From positions 62,001 through 126,000 of the forward strand of contig CAMCWM010000001.1 in assembly GCA_945882215.1 (NCBI GenBank): a stretch of DNA of 64,000 bases, written 5' to 3'. Each line of letters starts with the position of its first letter. The first letter of the stretch is position 1. The DNA comes from Akkermansia muciniphila (GTDB taxonomy: Bacteria; Verrucomicrobiota; Verrucomicrobiia; Verrucomicrobiales; Verrucomicrobiaceae). Shown here in pieces: positions 34,504-43,623 of this stretch. The translations under genes and the position numbers were made by a program. The notes under the pieces were generated by a model. The model saw only the letters and a program-made list of their open reading frames with translations, had not been told where the DNA came from and did no database searches.

Positions 34504-36987
34504 TCATCTCATCTCCTTCCTGTTAGTGAGGGCCGGTTGCCCGAGAAAAATGCCGCCTTGAATCAGCGCGTGAAGCAAATCGCCAACGCGATAACCGTCA
34601 TGCGCACATGCGTCGAGCATCAACTCGATCTCAGGACGATCCGAAAAGCGCACGGGGGTGCCGGTGGCGTAGATCGTGAGTTGATGGAGCAGATTGCGGG
34701 CGAGCTGACGTGGGTTCGCGACGAGGTGGGCTTTCAGATCGCGGATGTTCTGGAAGCTGCGGCCATCCAGCAGCTTGCCGCTGGCATCGACGTGGGCGGC
34801 AAGCGTGTAAGCGTAATCATGGCCGGCGCGGTCGATGCCAGTGATGCGTTCACCTTCTTCCAATCCTCGATAGCGCGTTCGCCAGCCGCCCAGGATGTCG
34901 AAGTTTTCCAAAGCAAGTCCAACGGGATCGAAGCGCGCGTGGCAGGCGGCGCAGGATTTGGATTTCGTGTGGAGGGCAAGGAGGTCGCGGATGGTTTTGG
35001 CTCCGCGAATGTCAGGTTCGACGGCGGGGACGCTGGCGGGTGGTGGCGGCGGTGGTTCGCCGATGAGGCGCTCCATGATCCAGGCGCCGCGCACGACGGG
35101 CGAGGTGGTGGTGCCGTTGGCGGTGACTTTCAAAATGGCGGCCTGAGTGAGTAATCCACCAAGCGGACTGTCCTTCCGCAGCATGACCTTGCGCATCACG
35201 GAACCGCTGAGTTGCTGGAGCGCATAGTGTTTTGCCAGCCGGTCGTTGGCGAAGATGAAATCGGCATCCACGAGCACTTTGGTGGGCAGGTTGTCGCGAA
35301 TCATCGCGGTGACGAAGGCGCGTGTCTCCATCTCCATGCTTTCGACGAGGTAGTCATCGAAGCGATACTCGGGATAGAGTCGGATATCCGGCTCATCGCG
35401 GCGGATGTGGCGGAGATTGAGCCAGTAATCAGTGAAACTGCGGATGAAGCGCTCAAAGCCGCTGTTGGAGATGAGGCGCTCGGTTTCACGTCGGAGCGTG
35501 GCTGGGTTGCGGAGTTGATTTTGAGCTGCGAGATCGTGCAGCTTGGCATCGGGCCGGGTGTTGGTGAGGAAATGCGAGAGACGCGAGGCGATGGCGAAGT
35601 GATCGTCGGCACGTTCCGGCTCACGCAGATACAAGAAGTGCCCTGAGCAGAGGAACGCCTTGTAACCAGCCAGCATGGCCTCCGCGAAGGGTGCCTTTTG
35701 AGCGAGACGGCTCTGAATGAGTGTATCGAATTTTTGCAGAACCTCCTCCGGCACGGGTTCGCGTGCGGCGAGCTTAACAAAGCGGCGCAACAGCGCTTTG
35801 GCATCCCTGTTTGATTCATCGCCAAACAAAACTCGATGCGACGCAGGCGGCCATGTCGCCGATGAAATCGGTCCTTCAACTTCCAGCCATTGAAAAGCGA
35901 CTCCGGGTTGTCCTCCTTCAGGAAACGGCGGATAGCGATAGGTTGGCGGGCCGCCTTTGACATTGCGTGCGAGCGGCACGGGCAGGCCGAGCAGGCTGTA
36001 TTCAAAGGTCTCGCCCGGAAGCAGCCGGATGATCGTCTCAAAGGTCGTTTTCTCCGGCGGCACATCCATGATGCCGCCTGTCGCACGGACATCGCCGGAG
36101 ACATCGGGGCCGGAGGGTTTGCGCGCACGGAAAGTCATCGGTACGGGATGTGTGGCGGGCTTGAGTTCATGGCCCTGCAACTGCAACACGGCGCGTGCGG
36201 AGAAACGCACCTTGTATTCTCCCGGCAGCCTCGCGATGAAGCCTTTCGGGTAGCCATAGTAGGGCCAGTGGGCGGAGCGGAAGAGCGCCATTTCGAGCGT
36301 GGGATCGTCGCGCATGGCATCGAGCTGCTTCGGATCGACGATCTGGTTGTCCTTGGCGAAGAACATCGCTTCGCGCTCGCCAAAGGTGGATTTATCCGTG
36401 AATAAACTCGTGCCCACGGCGCGGAACTTTGTCACTGCTGGCGGTTTGGGTTCGGTGGACATTGCGACACGCAGCGCAGCCTCGGCGGCGTCGAGATAGG
36501 CGGTGAGCTGCACGCGCGACATGTCGAGCGTCTCGGCGCACTTGTTGAAATGATGCCCTTCGCGATCCTCGGGCAGCATGTCGCGAATGTCGAGGTGCGG
36601 GAGCTGCAACACATCGCGGAGGTTCTGCTCATACTCATCGCGATTCAGTCTGCGCAGCGGCCCGCGGCCATGCGCGACGACTTCGGCGTGATCCACCGCA
36701 TGAATCGAGCTGGCGAGCGACTTCACCAACGCGGATCGTTGCTCCGCAGGCAAATCCTCGGCCTTCGGCGGCATCTCACCTTTCTCCACGCGGTCGTGGA
36801 TGCGAATCCAACGCTGGCGGGTGGCGTGATCGGCGAGATCAAACTTCAGCGCGGTGAGGTCGAGACCGCCCTTCTTGATTTCGCCATCATGGCATTCGAT
36901 GCAGCTCTGCTCGATCTGCAGCGGCACAGTTTGAGATTGCACCGCAGAGATGGGGAGAACGCAGAAGATGGAGAAGAGGTGCTTCAT
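34504..36987 (-). CDS. DUF1592-type cytochrome c protein
   Basis: An 827-residue exported protein. A signal peptide (HLFSIFCVLPISAVQS) precedes a planctomycete-type c-type haem segment (CIECHDGEIKKGGLDLTAL). DUF1587, DUF1592, DUF1588 and DUF1585-like blocks follow, for example GPLRRLNRDEYEQNLRDVL and PDIRLYPEYRFDDYLVESM. A second CxxCH lies near the end (SCAACHARFDPVGLALENFD). The two haem sites suggest periplasmic electron transfer, but the family function is unknown. The start at 36987 overlaps the stop of the preceding beta-propeller gene (ATGA). Confidence 0.9.
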   Translation of the reverse strand: MKHLFSIFCVLPISAVQSQTVPLQIEQSCIECHDGEIKKGGLDLTALKFDLADHATRQRWIRIHDRVEKGEMPPKAEDLPAEQRSALVKSLASSIHAVDHAEVVAHGRGPLRRLNRDEYEQNLRDVLQLPHLDIRDMLPEDREGHHFNKCAETLDMSRVQLTAYLDAAEAALRVAMSTEPKPPAVTKFRAVGTSLFTDKSTFGEREAMFFAKDNQIVDPKQLDAMRDDPTLEMALFRSAHWPYYGYPKGFIARLPGEYKVRFSARAVLQLQGHELKPATHPVPMTFRARKPSGPDVSGDVRATGGIMDVPPEKTTFETIIRLLPGETFEYSLLGLPVPLARNVKGGPPTYRYPPFPEGGQPGVAFQWLEVEGPISSATWPPASHRVLFGDESNRDAKALLRRFVKLAAREPVPEEVLQKFDTLIQSRLAQKAPFAEAMLAGYKAFLCSGHFLYLREPERADDHFAIASRLSHFLTNTRPDAKLHDLAAQNQLRNPATLRRETERLISNSGFERFIRSFTDYWLNLRHIRRDEPDIRLYPEYRFDDYLVESMEMETRAFVTAMIRDNLPTKVLVDADFIFANDRLAKHYALQQLSGSVMRKVMLRKDSPLGGLLTQAAILKVTANGTTTSPVVRGAWIMERLIGEPPPPPPASVPAVEPDIRGAKTIRDLLALHTKSKSCAACHARFDPVGLALENFDILGGWRTRYRGLEEGERITGIDRAGHDYAYTLAAHVDASGKLLDGRSFQNIRDLKAHLVANPRQLARNLLHQLTIYATGTPVRFSDRPEIELMLDACAHDGYRVGDLLHALIQGGIFLGQPALTNRKEMR

Positions 36988-37967
36988 CGTTTCACATTGA
37001 GGCATTCGCTGAGGTGCTCGCTGTCGTAGGCGTGGACGTTGGTGATGCGCATCTCCTCCATGCCGGTGCTTTTCTCGACGCTGCCCTCGATCTGATCGAC
37101 CAAGTGCTCGCGCGTGAGTCTCCACACGACTTTGCCATCAGTGGTGATTTCGGCGAGGAGATCGCGGCTGTCGTCGGCGGTTTTGAGGTGAAAATCACCG
37201 CAGGCGATGAGGATGTGGCCGTTGCTCAACTGCGACATGCCAAGCAGATAGCGGCAGGAGAGGCCGAGGTCTTCTTTTGTCCAGCAATGCTTCGTTTTGC
37301 CTGCGACGTCGATATGGAGCAACTGACAGCCGGTGGAGGTGGCGACAAACAGCGATCCATCACCCGGCTGCAACATGGCGAAGGCCTTTTTCACCGTGGG
37401 CGTGGGTTTCAGCAGCGGATCGAGCGCGATGCTTTGCAAAATTTTGCCGGTCTTGATTTCGACCTTGAGCAACGTTTTGCGTCCGTATTGGCCGACCCAG
37501 AAGGCATTCTCGCCCGGCACGGCGCGGATCATGCGATAGCGAAAGTGCAGGGGATCGTCTTTGAGATCGGGCAGTGATGTCTCGCTCACGACGGCACCGC
37601 TTCGATCCACGATGCGGATCTGGCAAACGCCGCTGTCCATGAGTGCAAACTGCGCACCGCCTTCCAGCACCGCGATACTGTTTGCCTCCGCGCCTTTTGA
37701 GCCAGCACGCGCCTTGTGATCCAGCACGAGCTTCTTCGCCGCATCAAACACCGCCAGTCCGCCGCGATGCGCATAGGCGGTGCCGCCATCCGGCAGCCGC
37801 CAAGCATCATAGATGCCGCCATGGCCGGGATACTTGAGGAGGCCGGTGACTTTGCCAGCGCGATTGATTTCGATGACCTGGTTGTCAATGGCCAGGAGAT
37901 AGCGTTCCTCGGCGGAGAGCCGCATCGTCAGCAAGACACACAGTAGGAATGGGATCGCGAGCTTCAT
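36984..37967 (-). CDS. Secreted beta-propeller-like protein
   Basis: A 327-residue protein with a signal peptide (LAIPFLLCVLLTMRLSA). Repeated blade-like motifs are visible (YLLAIDNQVIEINRAGKV, GGLAVFDAAKKLVLD, GQYGRKTLLKVEIKTG, HILIACGDFHLKTAD). No catalytic motif is recognised. It probably binds ligands or partners in the periplasm. It is coupled to the DUF1592 gene by a 4-nt overlap and follows the hydroxyacid dehydrogenase by 15 nt. Confidence 0.7.
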   Translation of the reverse strand: MKLAIPFLLCVLLTMRLSAEERYLLAIDNQVIEINRAGKVTGLLKYPGHGGIYDAWRLPDGGTAYAHRGGLAVFDAAKKLVLDHKARAGSKGAEANSIAVLEGGAQFALMDSGVCQIRIVDRSGAVVSETSLPDLKDDPLHFRYRMIRAVPGENAFWVGQYGRKTLLKVEIKTGKILQSIALDPLLKPTPTVKKAFAMLQPGDGSLFVATSTGCQLLHIDVAGKTKHCWTKEDLGLSCRYLLGMSQLSNGHILIACGDFHLKTADDSRDLLAEITTDGKVVWRLTREHLVDQIEGSVEKSTGMEEMRITNVHAYDSEHLSECLNVKR

Positions 37968-37982
37968 CAGATTACAGGGAGT

Positions 37983-38960
37983 TTAGACGATGCCATTCAC
38001 CACATTTTCCAGCGGCTGCCCTGTCACCGCCGCCAGGGCGATGCGGGCCGAGGTGCTGCGCATCTCGATCTTCGACTCCACGCTGCAAAAGGCGGCATGG
38101 CAGGTGGCAATGAGATTTGGAGCGGCGGCTTCTTCTTCTGTGCGCAACGGTTCGTCTTCGATCACATCGAGGCCTGCACCGGCGAGTCGCTCTTCATACA
38201 GCGCGGCGAGGATGGCGGTCTTTTTGATGACGGCTCCGCGGGCGGTGTTCACAACGAAGGCGCCCGGTTTGAGCAGCGCAAGCTCGCGCTCGGCGATGAG
38301 GTGACGCGTTTCATCATTCAGCGGGCAATGCAGCGAGAGGACATCGGTTTGGGCTAGGAGTTCATCGAGCGTGCGCACTCGCGTGATGCCCACGGCTTTG
38401 TCCGCGCCGTTTGGAAGGTAAGGATCATGGAAGATGACACGGAAGCCGAGCGCCTTCGCCCGCAGCGCCGTCGCGGTGCCGATGCGACCGAGGCCGACGA
38501 TGCCAAACGTGAGCGTGCTGAGGCGGCGGAGCTTGGGGCCGATTTTGATGTTCCAGCCGAGTTGTTTGGCTTCTTGATCGAGCGGCAGGATTTGGCGGCA
38601 CAGGGCCATAGCGAGTGCGATGGCATGATCCGCAACCTCCTCGGTGCCGTAGTCGGGCACATTGCACACAGCGATACCGCGCTCGCGAGCCGCTGCGACG
38701 TCCACGCTGTCGAATCCGACGCCGTTCCGGATGATGGCTCGGCAGTTTTTGAGTTTGGCGATGCCCTGCGCCGTCAGCGGCATGTTGTGCCAGATGATGA
38801 TGGCATTGGCGGCAGCGATCTCGTCGTCGAGATCGGTATCCGTGTCGCAGAGATGCCGCGTGACCTTCGCAGCATTGCCGATGATGGCTTTTTCGATGGC
38901 GGACTCCGCATCGCCTTGCGGGGCGGTGCGCCAGTCGATGATGGCGATGGTGGGAGGCAT
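37983..38960 (-). CDS. D-isomer-specific 2-hydroxyacid dehydrogenase family (CtBP-like)
   Basis: A 325-residue cytoplasmic-type protein. The NAD-binding glycine motif is GIVGLGRIGTATALRAKALG, and the substrate arginine is in NTARGAVI. The catalytic acid is in the EDEPLR segment, and the catalytic His is in ATCHAAFCSVES, the variant of CtBP-like members. It reduces a 2-oxoacid or oxidises a D-2-hydroxyacid using NAD(P). As the only clearly cytoplasmic enzyme in this chain, it may process a sugar acid released by the exported enzymes, but that is inference. Confidence 0.88.
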   Translation of the reverse strand: MPPTIAIIDWRTAPQGDAESAIEKAIIGNAAKVTRHLCDTDTDLDDEIAAANAIIIWHNMPLTAQGIAKLKNCRAIIRNGVGFDSVDVAAARERGIAVCNVPDYGTEEVADHAIALAMALCRQILPLDQEAKQLGWNIKIGPKLRRLSTLTFGIVGLGRIGTATALRAKALGFRVIFHDPYLPNGADKAVGITRVRTLDELLAQTDVLSLHCPLNDETRHLIAERELALLKPGAFVVNTARGAVIKKTAILAALYEERLAGAGLDVIEDEPLRTEEEAAAPNLIATCHAAFCSVESKIEMRSTSARIALAAVTGQPLENVVNGIV

Positions 38961-39000
38961 GAAATGAGAAGGATGAGAGGAATGCGACGGATGCAGGTGG

Positions 39001-40305
39001 TTACTTTGCCCAGATCAAAATCGGTTGGGTGCCGACGCTCACAGTGGTATCACCTGGTTTCACACCGGCATCATGCGTGGTGTTGGGCATGAGGGGCATG
39101 CGTTCGGAGCGCATGACAGCGGCACCTTTAAGATTCATGGGAACGTTTTCGCGCGTGGCATGCCAGGCGGCGAGGATTGTCGGCACGTCTGCTTTCTCGG
39201 GTGTGAACTCAAAGAGGTAGCCGTCTTGCTCGGACTTGTGAATGGCGCGAGTGAAGCGGTAGTCGGCGAGGTGTTTGAGCATCCACGCGATGGCGTGATA
39301 GGATGGCTTCGGCTGGAAGTTGCGCGTGATGCCGGAGCATGCGTGGAAGGCGGGTTTGTCGGCGTCGTTGAAGAAAAAGATGAAGGCTTTGTCGATGCCC
39401 ATCTCGGCAAAGAGGAAGTAGCTGCGCACGAGCCACATGGCCTGCTCGTCGTCGGTGCAGGTGATGAATTTCGCCATGTCGCCCTTCGGGTCGGGCTTCT
39501 GCGTACTGCAATCCCAGCCGAATTCGCTGACCCACATCTCGCGGCCTGCGGCGTTCTTGTCGCGCCAGTCGATCATGTCCTGGATCTTGCTGAGATAAGG
39601 CACGGTGGAGTCTTCTGGGTAGCTACGCTTCCAGGTGGGCCATCCATCTTTAATGGCGTAGCGATGGATGCGCAGCACGTCGATCATTGGCAGATGCGCT
39701 TTGAAGATCTCCGCGCCTTTCCAGTAGCGATCACTGCCGCCAGCCTCGGTGTTGCAGGTGGCGATCTTGAGCTTGGGGTTGCCCTCGCGCAGACCGCCTG
39801 CCATCGCTTTGAAGATGCGCAGGTAAGTGGCGTCATCGATGTGGCCCGGCTCGTTGCCGATCTCCACGCAGTCCACGAAGGGATATTTGCCACCAGGGCC
39901 GAAGTTTTCGGCGAAGCCCTTCGCATAATCATGGGCATCGCGCTCGATGTCCTTCCAATCTGCCGCTTTCATGTCGTCAAACTGGAGGCAGACGCTGATG
40001 CGCAAACCTTTGTCATGCCAGGATCGATAGACCTGCTCCCAAGACACGCGGTTCTTTGCGAAAGGCCATTGCGGCATGACGGAGGTGTCGTTGGCCAGAT
40101 CCCACTTCACCGGATGATAGTCACGCACCACACGGCACACGGGCTGGTAAAGGTCAGGCTTGAACTGCACAGTGTGGCCGCAGAGACCGACGAAATCACG
40201 GAACAAGGGACGCTGCGGCGATTCAGCAAAGAGGCTGTGAGTCAGCGTGACCAGCAGAGCGGTGAGGAGTGAGGGGATGCGTTTCATGGTGGGCTGCGAT
40301 TTCAT
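39001..40305 (-). CDS. Secreted clan-A glycoside hydrolase (TIM barrel, GH5/GH39-like)
   Basis: A 434-residue protein with a signal peptide (LLTALLVTLTHSLFA). It has the two glutamates of clan GH-A: acid/base in DCVEIGNEPGH and nucleophile in MWVSEFGWDCS. The pattern is closest to GH39/GH5-like xylosidases and glucosidases, but the family is not certain. The start is either 40305, overlapping the upstream stop as ATGA, or 40287, which begins the signal peptide more directly. Substrate is unknown. Confidence 0.8.
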   Translation of the reverse strand: MKSQPTMKRIPSLLTALLVTLTHSLFAESPQRPLFRDFVGLCGHTVQFKPDLYQPVCRVVRDYHPVKWDLANDTSVMPQWPFAKNRVSWEQVYRSWHDKGLRISVCLQFDDMKAADWKDIERDAHDYAKGFAENFGPGGKYPFVDCVEIGNEPGHIDDATYLRIFKAMAGGLREGNPKLKIATCNTEAGGSDRYWKGAEIFKAHLPMIDVLRIHRYAIKDGWPTWKRSYPEDSTVPYLSKIQDMIDWRDKNAAGREMWVSEFGWDCSTQKPDPKGDMAKFITCTDDEQAMWLVRSYFLFAEMGIDKAFIFFFNDADKPAFHACSGITRNFQPKPSYHAIAWMLKHLADYRFTRAIHKSEQDGYLFEFTPEKADVPTILAAWHATRENVPMNLKGAAVMRSERMPLMPNTTHDAGVKPGDTTVSVGTQPILIWAK

Positions 40306-41408
40306 CGCGGGAACGGACGCAGAACCTTCGCCAACGCCTGAATGCGTGCCTCGTCCGGCTTGCCATCAGTGTCGAGGGTGGGCTGAAGCCAGCCGCCTTC
40401 GTCGTGCTCGTTCCATGCATAGAGGATGATGGCGTTGGCGGGATTGAGATCGCGATTGGCCTTGGTCCAGGCGATGGCTGCGCGGATGTGGGCGGCGAGT
40501 TCATCAGGCGTGGCGGTCGTCGCGTCGATGAGTGGTTTTTGCTGCGCGGGCGGTGTGGGATCGGGTGTGGCTTTCACCCATGAGCACCACGAAGGCGGGC
40601 GCTCCTGGCGCGGGCGTGTGTCCCAGCCTGCGGAGGCAAAAGTGATGCATGGAGTGCGCTCGCTCTTCCATTTGCCCCACAGCTTCTCGCTCACCGAATG
40701 GGATGTGAGCCACTCATAGCTTTCGGGGTCGGTCGTGTAGCCTTTGCCCGAGCAGGCATACTCGGAGATGGCATCGAACCCGAGCGCCTCGCGGTCTTTT
40801 TCTGCCTCCCAGCCCATGAGCACCAGATACGGTGTCTTCATTCCTGCGGCGATGGTTTGACGCTTCAACTCATCCCACTCGGCCTTGCCGAGCTTGGTGG
40901 TCTTCGCGAACAAACACAACAGGGGGCGGCCATCGAGTACGGTTTGGTAATCGGGATGCCTGAAGTGCTCCACGATCTTGCCCCACGCTTTCACGCCCGA
41001 TTTGTCCAGCCTCGCTCCTTCTTCGACGAGGCAGTAGCGGATGCCGTTCTTGTCCTTTGCGGTGAGAAAGCGATCCAAAGCAATGCTCAAGCCTGGCGCT
41101 TCATCCAGGTAGTCCACGAAGGCCCAATAGTTCAGCCCCGCTTGCGCTGCATACGCGATCTCCTGCTCCATGATGGCCTGCGAGTCGCCATTGATGCTGA
41201 CTTTGCCCTCGCCAATGACACGAGCGAACCAAGGCAGGCGAAAATGATACTTCGGCTGCCCCAGCGAAATCTCCACTGCCTTCACCACACCTCCATCGCC
41301 ATACCATCCGTCCCAGCGGATGGCTCCGACGATGGGTGCGTCATCGGCAGCGTTCAGTGCTGCCAGCGGCATGAGCAGCAGGATGAGCGTGGCGATGCGG
41401 CGTATCAT
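40302..41408 (-). CDS. Secreted GH99/WbsX-like protein
   Basis: A 368-residue protein with a signal peptide (LATLILLLMPLAALNAA-like start). It has a TIM-barrel-type sequence with AIRWDGWYGDGG near the N-terminus and YAWNEHDEGGWLQPT near the C-terminus, the motif of GH99-like and WbsX-like proteins. Relatives include endo-alpha-mannanases and uncharacterised O-antigen-related proteins. It has 4-nt overlap with the following glycosidase gene and lies 3 nt after the DUF1501 gene. Confidence 0.7.
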   Translation of the reverse strand: MIRRIATLILLLMPLAALNAADDAPIVGAIRWDGWYGDGGVVKAVEISLGQPKYHFRLPWFARVIGEGKVSINGDSQAIMEQEIAYAAQAGLNYWAFVDYLDEAPGLSIALDRFLTAKDKNGIRYCLVEEGARLDKSGVKAWGKIVEHFRHPDYQTVLDGRPLLCLFAKTTKLGKAEWDELKRQTIAAGMKTPYLVLMGWEAEKDREALGFDAISEYACSGKGYTTDPESYEWLTSHSVSEKLWGKWKSERTPCITFASAGWDTRPRQERPPSWCSWVKATPDPTPPAQQKPLIDATTATPDELAAHIRAAIAWTKANRDLNPANAIILYAWNEHDEGGWLQPTLDTDGKPDEARIQALAKVLRPFPR

Positions 41409-41411
41409 GGA

Positions 41412-42833
41412 TCAGGCGATGAGTTCTTTAATGACCCCATGCCCTTCGAGGCCGGTGAGGCGTTGTTGGAGGCCGTTGTGATAAAAGGTGAGCTGCTCGT
41501 GGTCAATGCCGAGCAGATGCAGCGCGGTGGCGTGGAGTTCGTAGCTGTGGGTAATGTTTTCGATGGCTTTGAAGCCGAGTTCGTCGGTGCTGCCGTAGCC
41601 GGTGCCGCCTTGGATGCCGCCGCCAGCCATCCAGGCGGTGAAGGCTCCGGCGTTGTGGTCGCGGCCTTTGCCGGAGCCTTGCGCGGCGGGCTGGCGGCCG
41701 AACTCGGTGGTGCAGATGACGAGCGTGTCCTCCAGCAGGCCGCGTGATTTGAGATCGGCAAGCAAAGCACTCGCGCCAGTATCGAGCACGGATCCCCAGT
41801 AGCCGTGATCGCGCACGAGATCTTCGTGGCTGTCCCAGTTGGGGCGTATTTTCTTCGCGGTGGTGTTTTCCGCTCCGCAGTAGATTTGAATGAAGCGCAC
41901 GCCGCGCTCGGCAAGCCGGCGGGCCATGAGGCACTGGCGGCCAAAGGGGCCGATCTCGGGATCGTCGATGGCGTAGAGTTTTTTGGTGAGGTCGGTTTCA
42001 CCGCTGAGATTGGTGACCTCGGGAGCGCTGAGCTGGAGTCGCGCGGCCATTTCATACGCGGCGATGCGGGCGTCGAGTTCGGTGTTGGCGGTGCGCTGCG
42101 AGGCGTGCTGGCGATTGAGCTTTTGCAGGAAGGCGAGCGTTTGCTGATCCTGCACGCGACCGGTGCCGCTGAAGTCCTTCGGCGGGAAGAGATCGGCGAT
42201 GGGTTGCTCGGTGTTCGTGGCATCGAGCGTGGTGGCCTGATGCACGGCGGGGAGGAAGCCCGCGCCCCAATTGATCGGGCCGCCGGGTGGCAGGCCGCGT
42301 GGATCGGGCAGCACAACGAAGGCGGGCAGGTTGTCGCTCTCGCTACCGAGGCCGTAGGTGACCCACGCGCCCATGCTGGGGAAGCCGGGCAGCGTCTGCC
42401 CCGTGTTCATCATGAAGCAGCCGGGGCCGTGCAGCGCGGTCTTGCTTTGCATGGAGTAGATGAAGGCCATGTCATCGACCTGCGTGGCGAGTTTTGGGAA
42501 GAGATCGCTCACCCAGCGCCCGCACTCTCCGTGCTGCTTGAAGGGGTAGTAGCTCGGCTGGCAGTTGCCGGGCTTCGACGCGAAGAACTGTAGCTTGCCA
42601 TCGGGATCGAAGGGCTTGCCCGCGCGTTTGATCAGCTCCGGCTTGAAATCAAACGTGTCCACATGGCTCATGCCGCCGGGGCAGAAGATCTGGATGACGC
42701 GCTTCGCCTTCGCCGTGTGATGCGGCTGCGCGCCGCGTGCAAGCATTGAACTCAAAGCGAGACCACCGATGCCACCAGCGGCGGTTTGGAGGAATGAGCG
42801 GCGTGAGTGATGAGCGTTCATAAATCGGTTCAT
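41412..42833 (-). CDS. DUF1501 protein, Tat-exported
   Basis: A 473-residue protein with a twin-arginine signal (SRRSFLQTAAGGIGGLALSS). It has typical DUF1501 blocks: VIQIFCPGGMSHVDTFDFKPEL, GCFMMNTGQTLPGFPSMGAW, RRLAERGVRFIQIYCGAEN, and TTEFGRQPAAQGSGKGRDHN. The family has an alkaline-phosphatase-like fold, is exported folded, and is normally encoded directly next to a PSD1 (DUF1549/DUF1553) cytochrome gene. In this window the PSD1 gene lies 16 kb upstream in the same chain. Function is unknown. Confidence 0.92.
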   Translation of the reverse strand: MNRFMNAHHSRRSFLQTAAGGIGGLALSSMLARGAQPHHTAKAKRVIQIFCPGGMSHVDTFDFKPELIKRAGKPFDPDGKLQFFASKPGNCQPSYYPFKQHGECGRWVSDLFPKLATQVDDMAFIYSMQSKTALHGPGCFMMNTGQTLPGFPSMGAWVTYGLGSESDNLPAFVVLPDPRGLPPGGPINWGAGFLPAVHQATTLDATNTEQPIADLFPPKDFSGTGRVQDQQTLAFLQKLNRQHASQRTANTELDARIAAYEMAARLQLSAPEVTNLSGETDLTKKLYAIDDPEIGPFGRQCLMARRLAERGVRFIQIYCGAENTTAKKIRPNWDSHEDLVRDHGYWGSVLDTGASALLADLKSRGLLEDTLVICTTEFGRQPAAQGSGKGRDHNAGAFTAWMAGGGIQGGTGYGSTDELGFKAIENITHSYELHATALHLLGIDHEQLTFYHNGLQQRLTGLEGHGVIKELIA

Positions 42834-43579
42834 TCTGGGCGGCCGTTCTCGGCGGGTTTCTTGCCTTCGATGAGTGATTTGGCCTGACGCACGAAGCGGC
42901 GGCCGAGGAGTTCGTAGCCGGGTTTGGTGTAGTGGAGATCGTTGGTCATCACGCCTTTGACTTCCTTGTCATTGAGATCATCGCAATCGACCCAAGCTCC
43001 GTGCGCATCGCCTTTCGCGACCTCGAGCTGGGCCTCTCGCACGATCTTCCACGCTGGCGGGTTGATGCGTTCATGATCGCTGATGCGGCCGATGACCGCG
43101 TTAAGGTCCGGGCGCTTCAAATCGCGGCGCAGGTTGGCGATGAGCTGCTTCAAGGAGTCTGCGTATGGCGCGTGCAGACCGGTTTTTGAGTCGTTCTCGC
43201 CCTGCATCCAGCAGAAGGTGACGGACTTCGCGTTCGGGTGCTCTTTTAGCATCGTGCTGAACTGCTCCAAGATGCGCGGGTAGAAAATGGTGCCCTTGTT
43301 CTTGTCCTTCTCACGCGCCTTCGCGACATCGACGCCGTGCTTCGTGGCGATGTCGTTCCATTCATCCACCCAGTAACGAATCGGCATGCCGCCGACCGCG
43401 ACCTTGATGTAAGCCACGTCCGCATCGGGAAAGGCAATTTTCGCCTCCGGTTCAAAACCGAGCTTCGGGTCCATGCCCGCCATGTTTGACTGGCCGGTCA
43501 GGATGAAGAGATGCGCTGGCTTATCCGCTGCTGAAGCGAGCGAGACGATGGCGAGTGTGGTGAGGATGAGGTGTTTCAT
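42830..43579 (-). CDS. SASA-domain acetylesterase (CE6-like)
   Basis: A 249-residue protein with a signal peptide (LILTTLAIVSLASAAD). It has a complete SGNH-type active site: the serine motif TGQSNMAGMD, MQGENDS, and the His-containing DLHYTKPGYELLGRRF. Relatives remove acetyl groups from sugars in the CE6/DUF303 group. It is a short single-domain member, unlike the three long SASA proteins further upstream. Its 4-nt overlap with the DUF1501 start indicates one transcript. Confidence 0.85.
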   Translation of the reverse strand: MKHLILTTLAIVSLASAADKPAHLFILTGQSNMAGMDPKLGFEPEAKIAFPDADVAYIKVAVGGMPIRYWVDEWNDIATKHGVDVAKAREKDKNKGTIFYPRILEQFSTMLKEHPNAKSVTFCWMQGENDSKTGLHAPYADSLKQLIANLRRDLKRPDLNAVIGRISDHERINPPAWKIVREAQLEVAKGDAHGAWVDCDDLNDKEVKGVMTNDLHYTKPGYELLGRRFVRQAKSLIEGKKPAENGRPE

Positions 43580-43623
43580 GAGTTAAAGAGAACGGGTGGA
43601 TTTGCTGGTGTTGTCAGTTGATC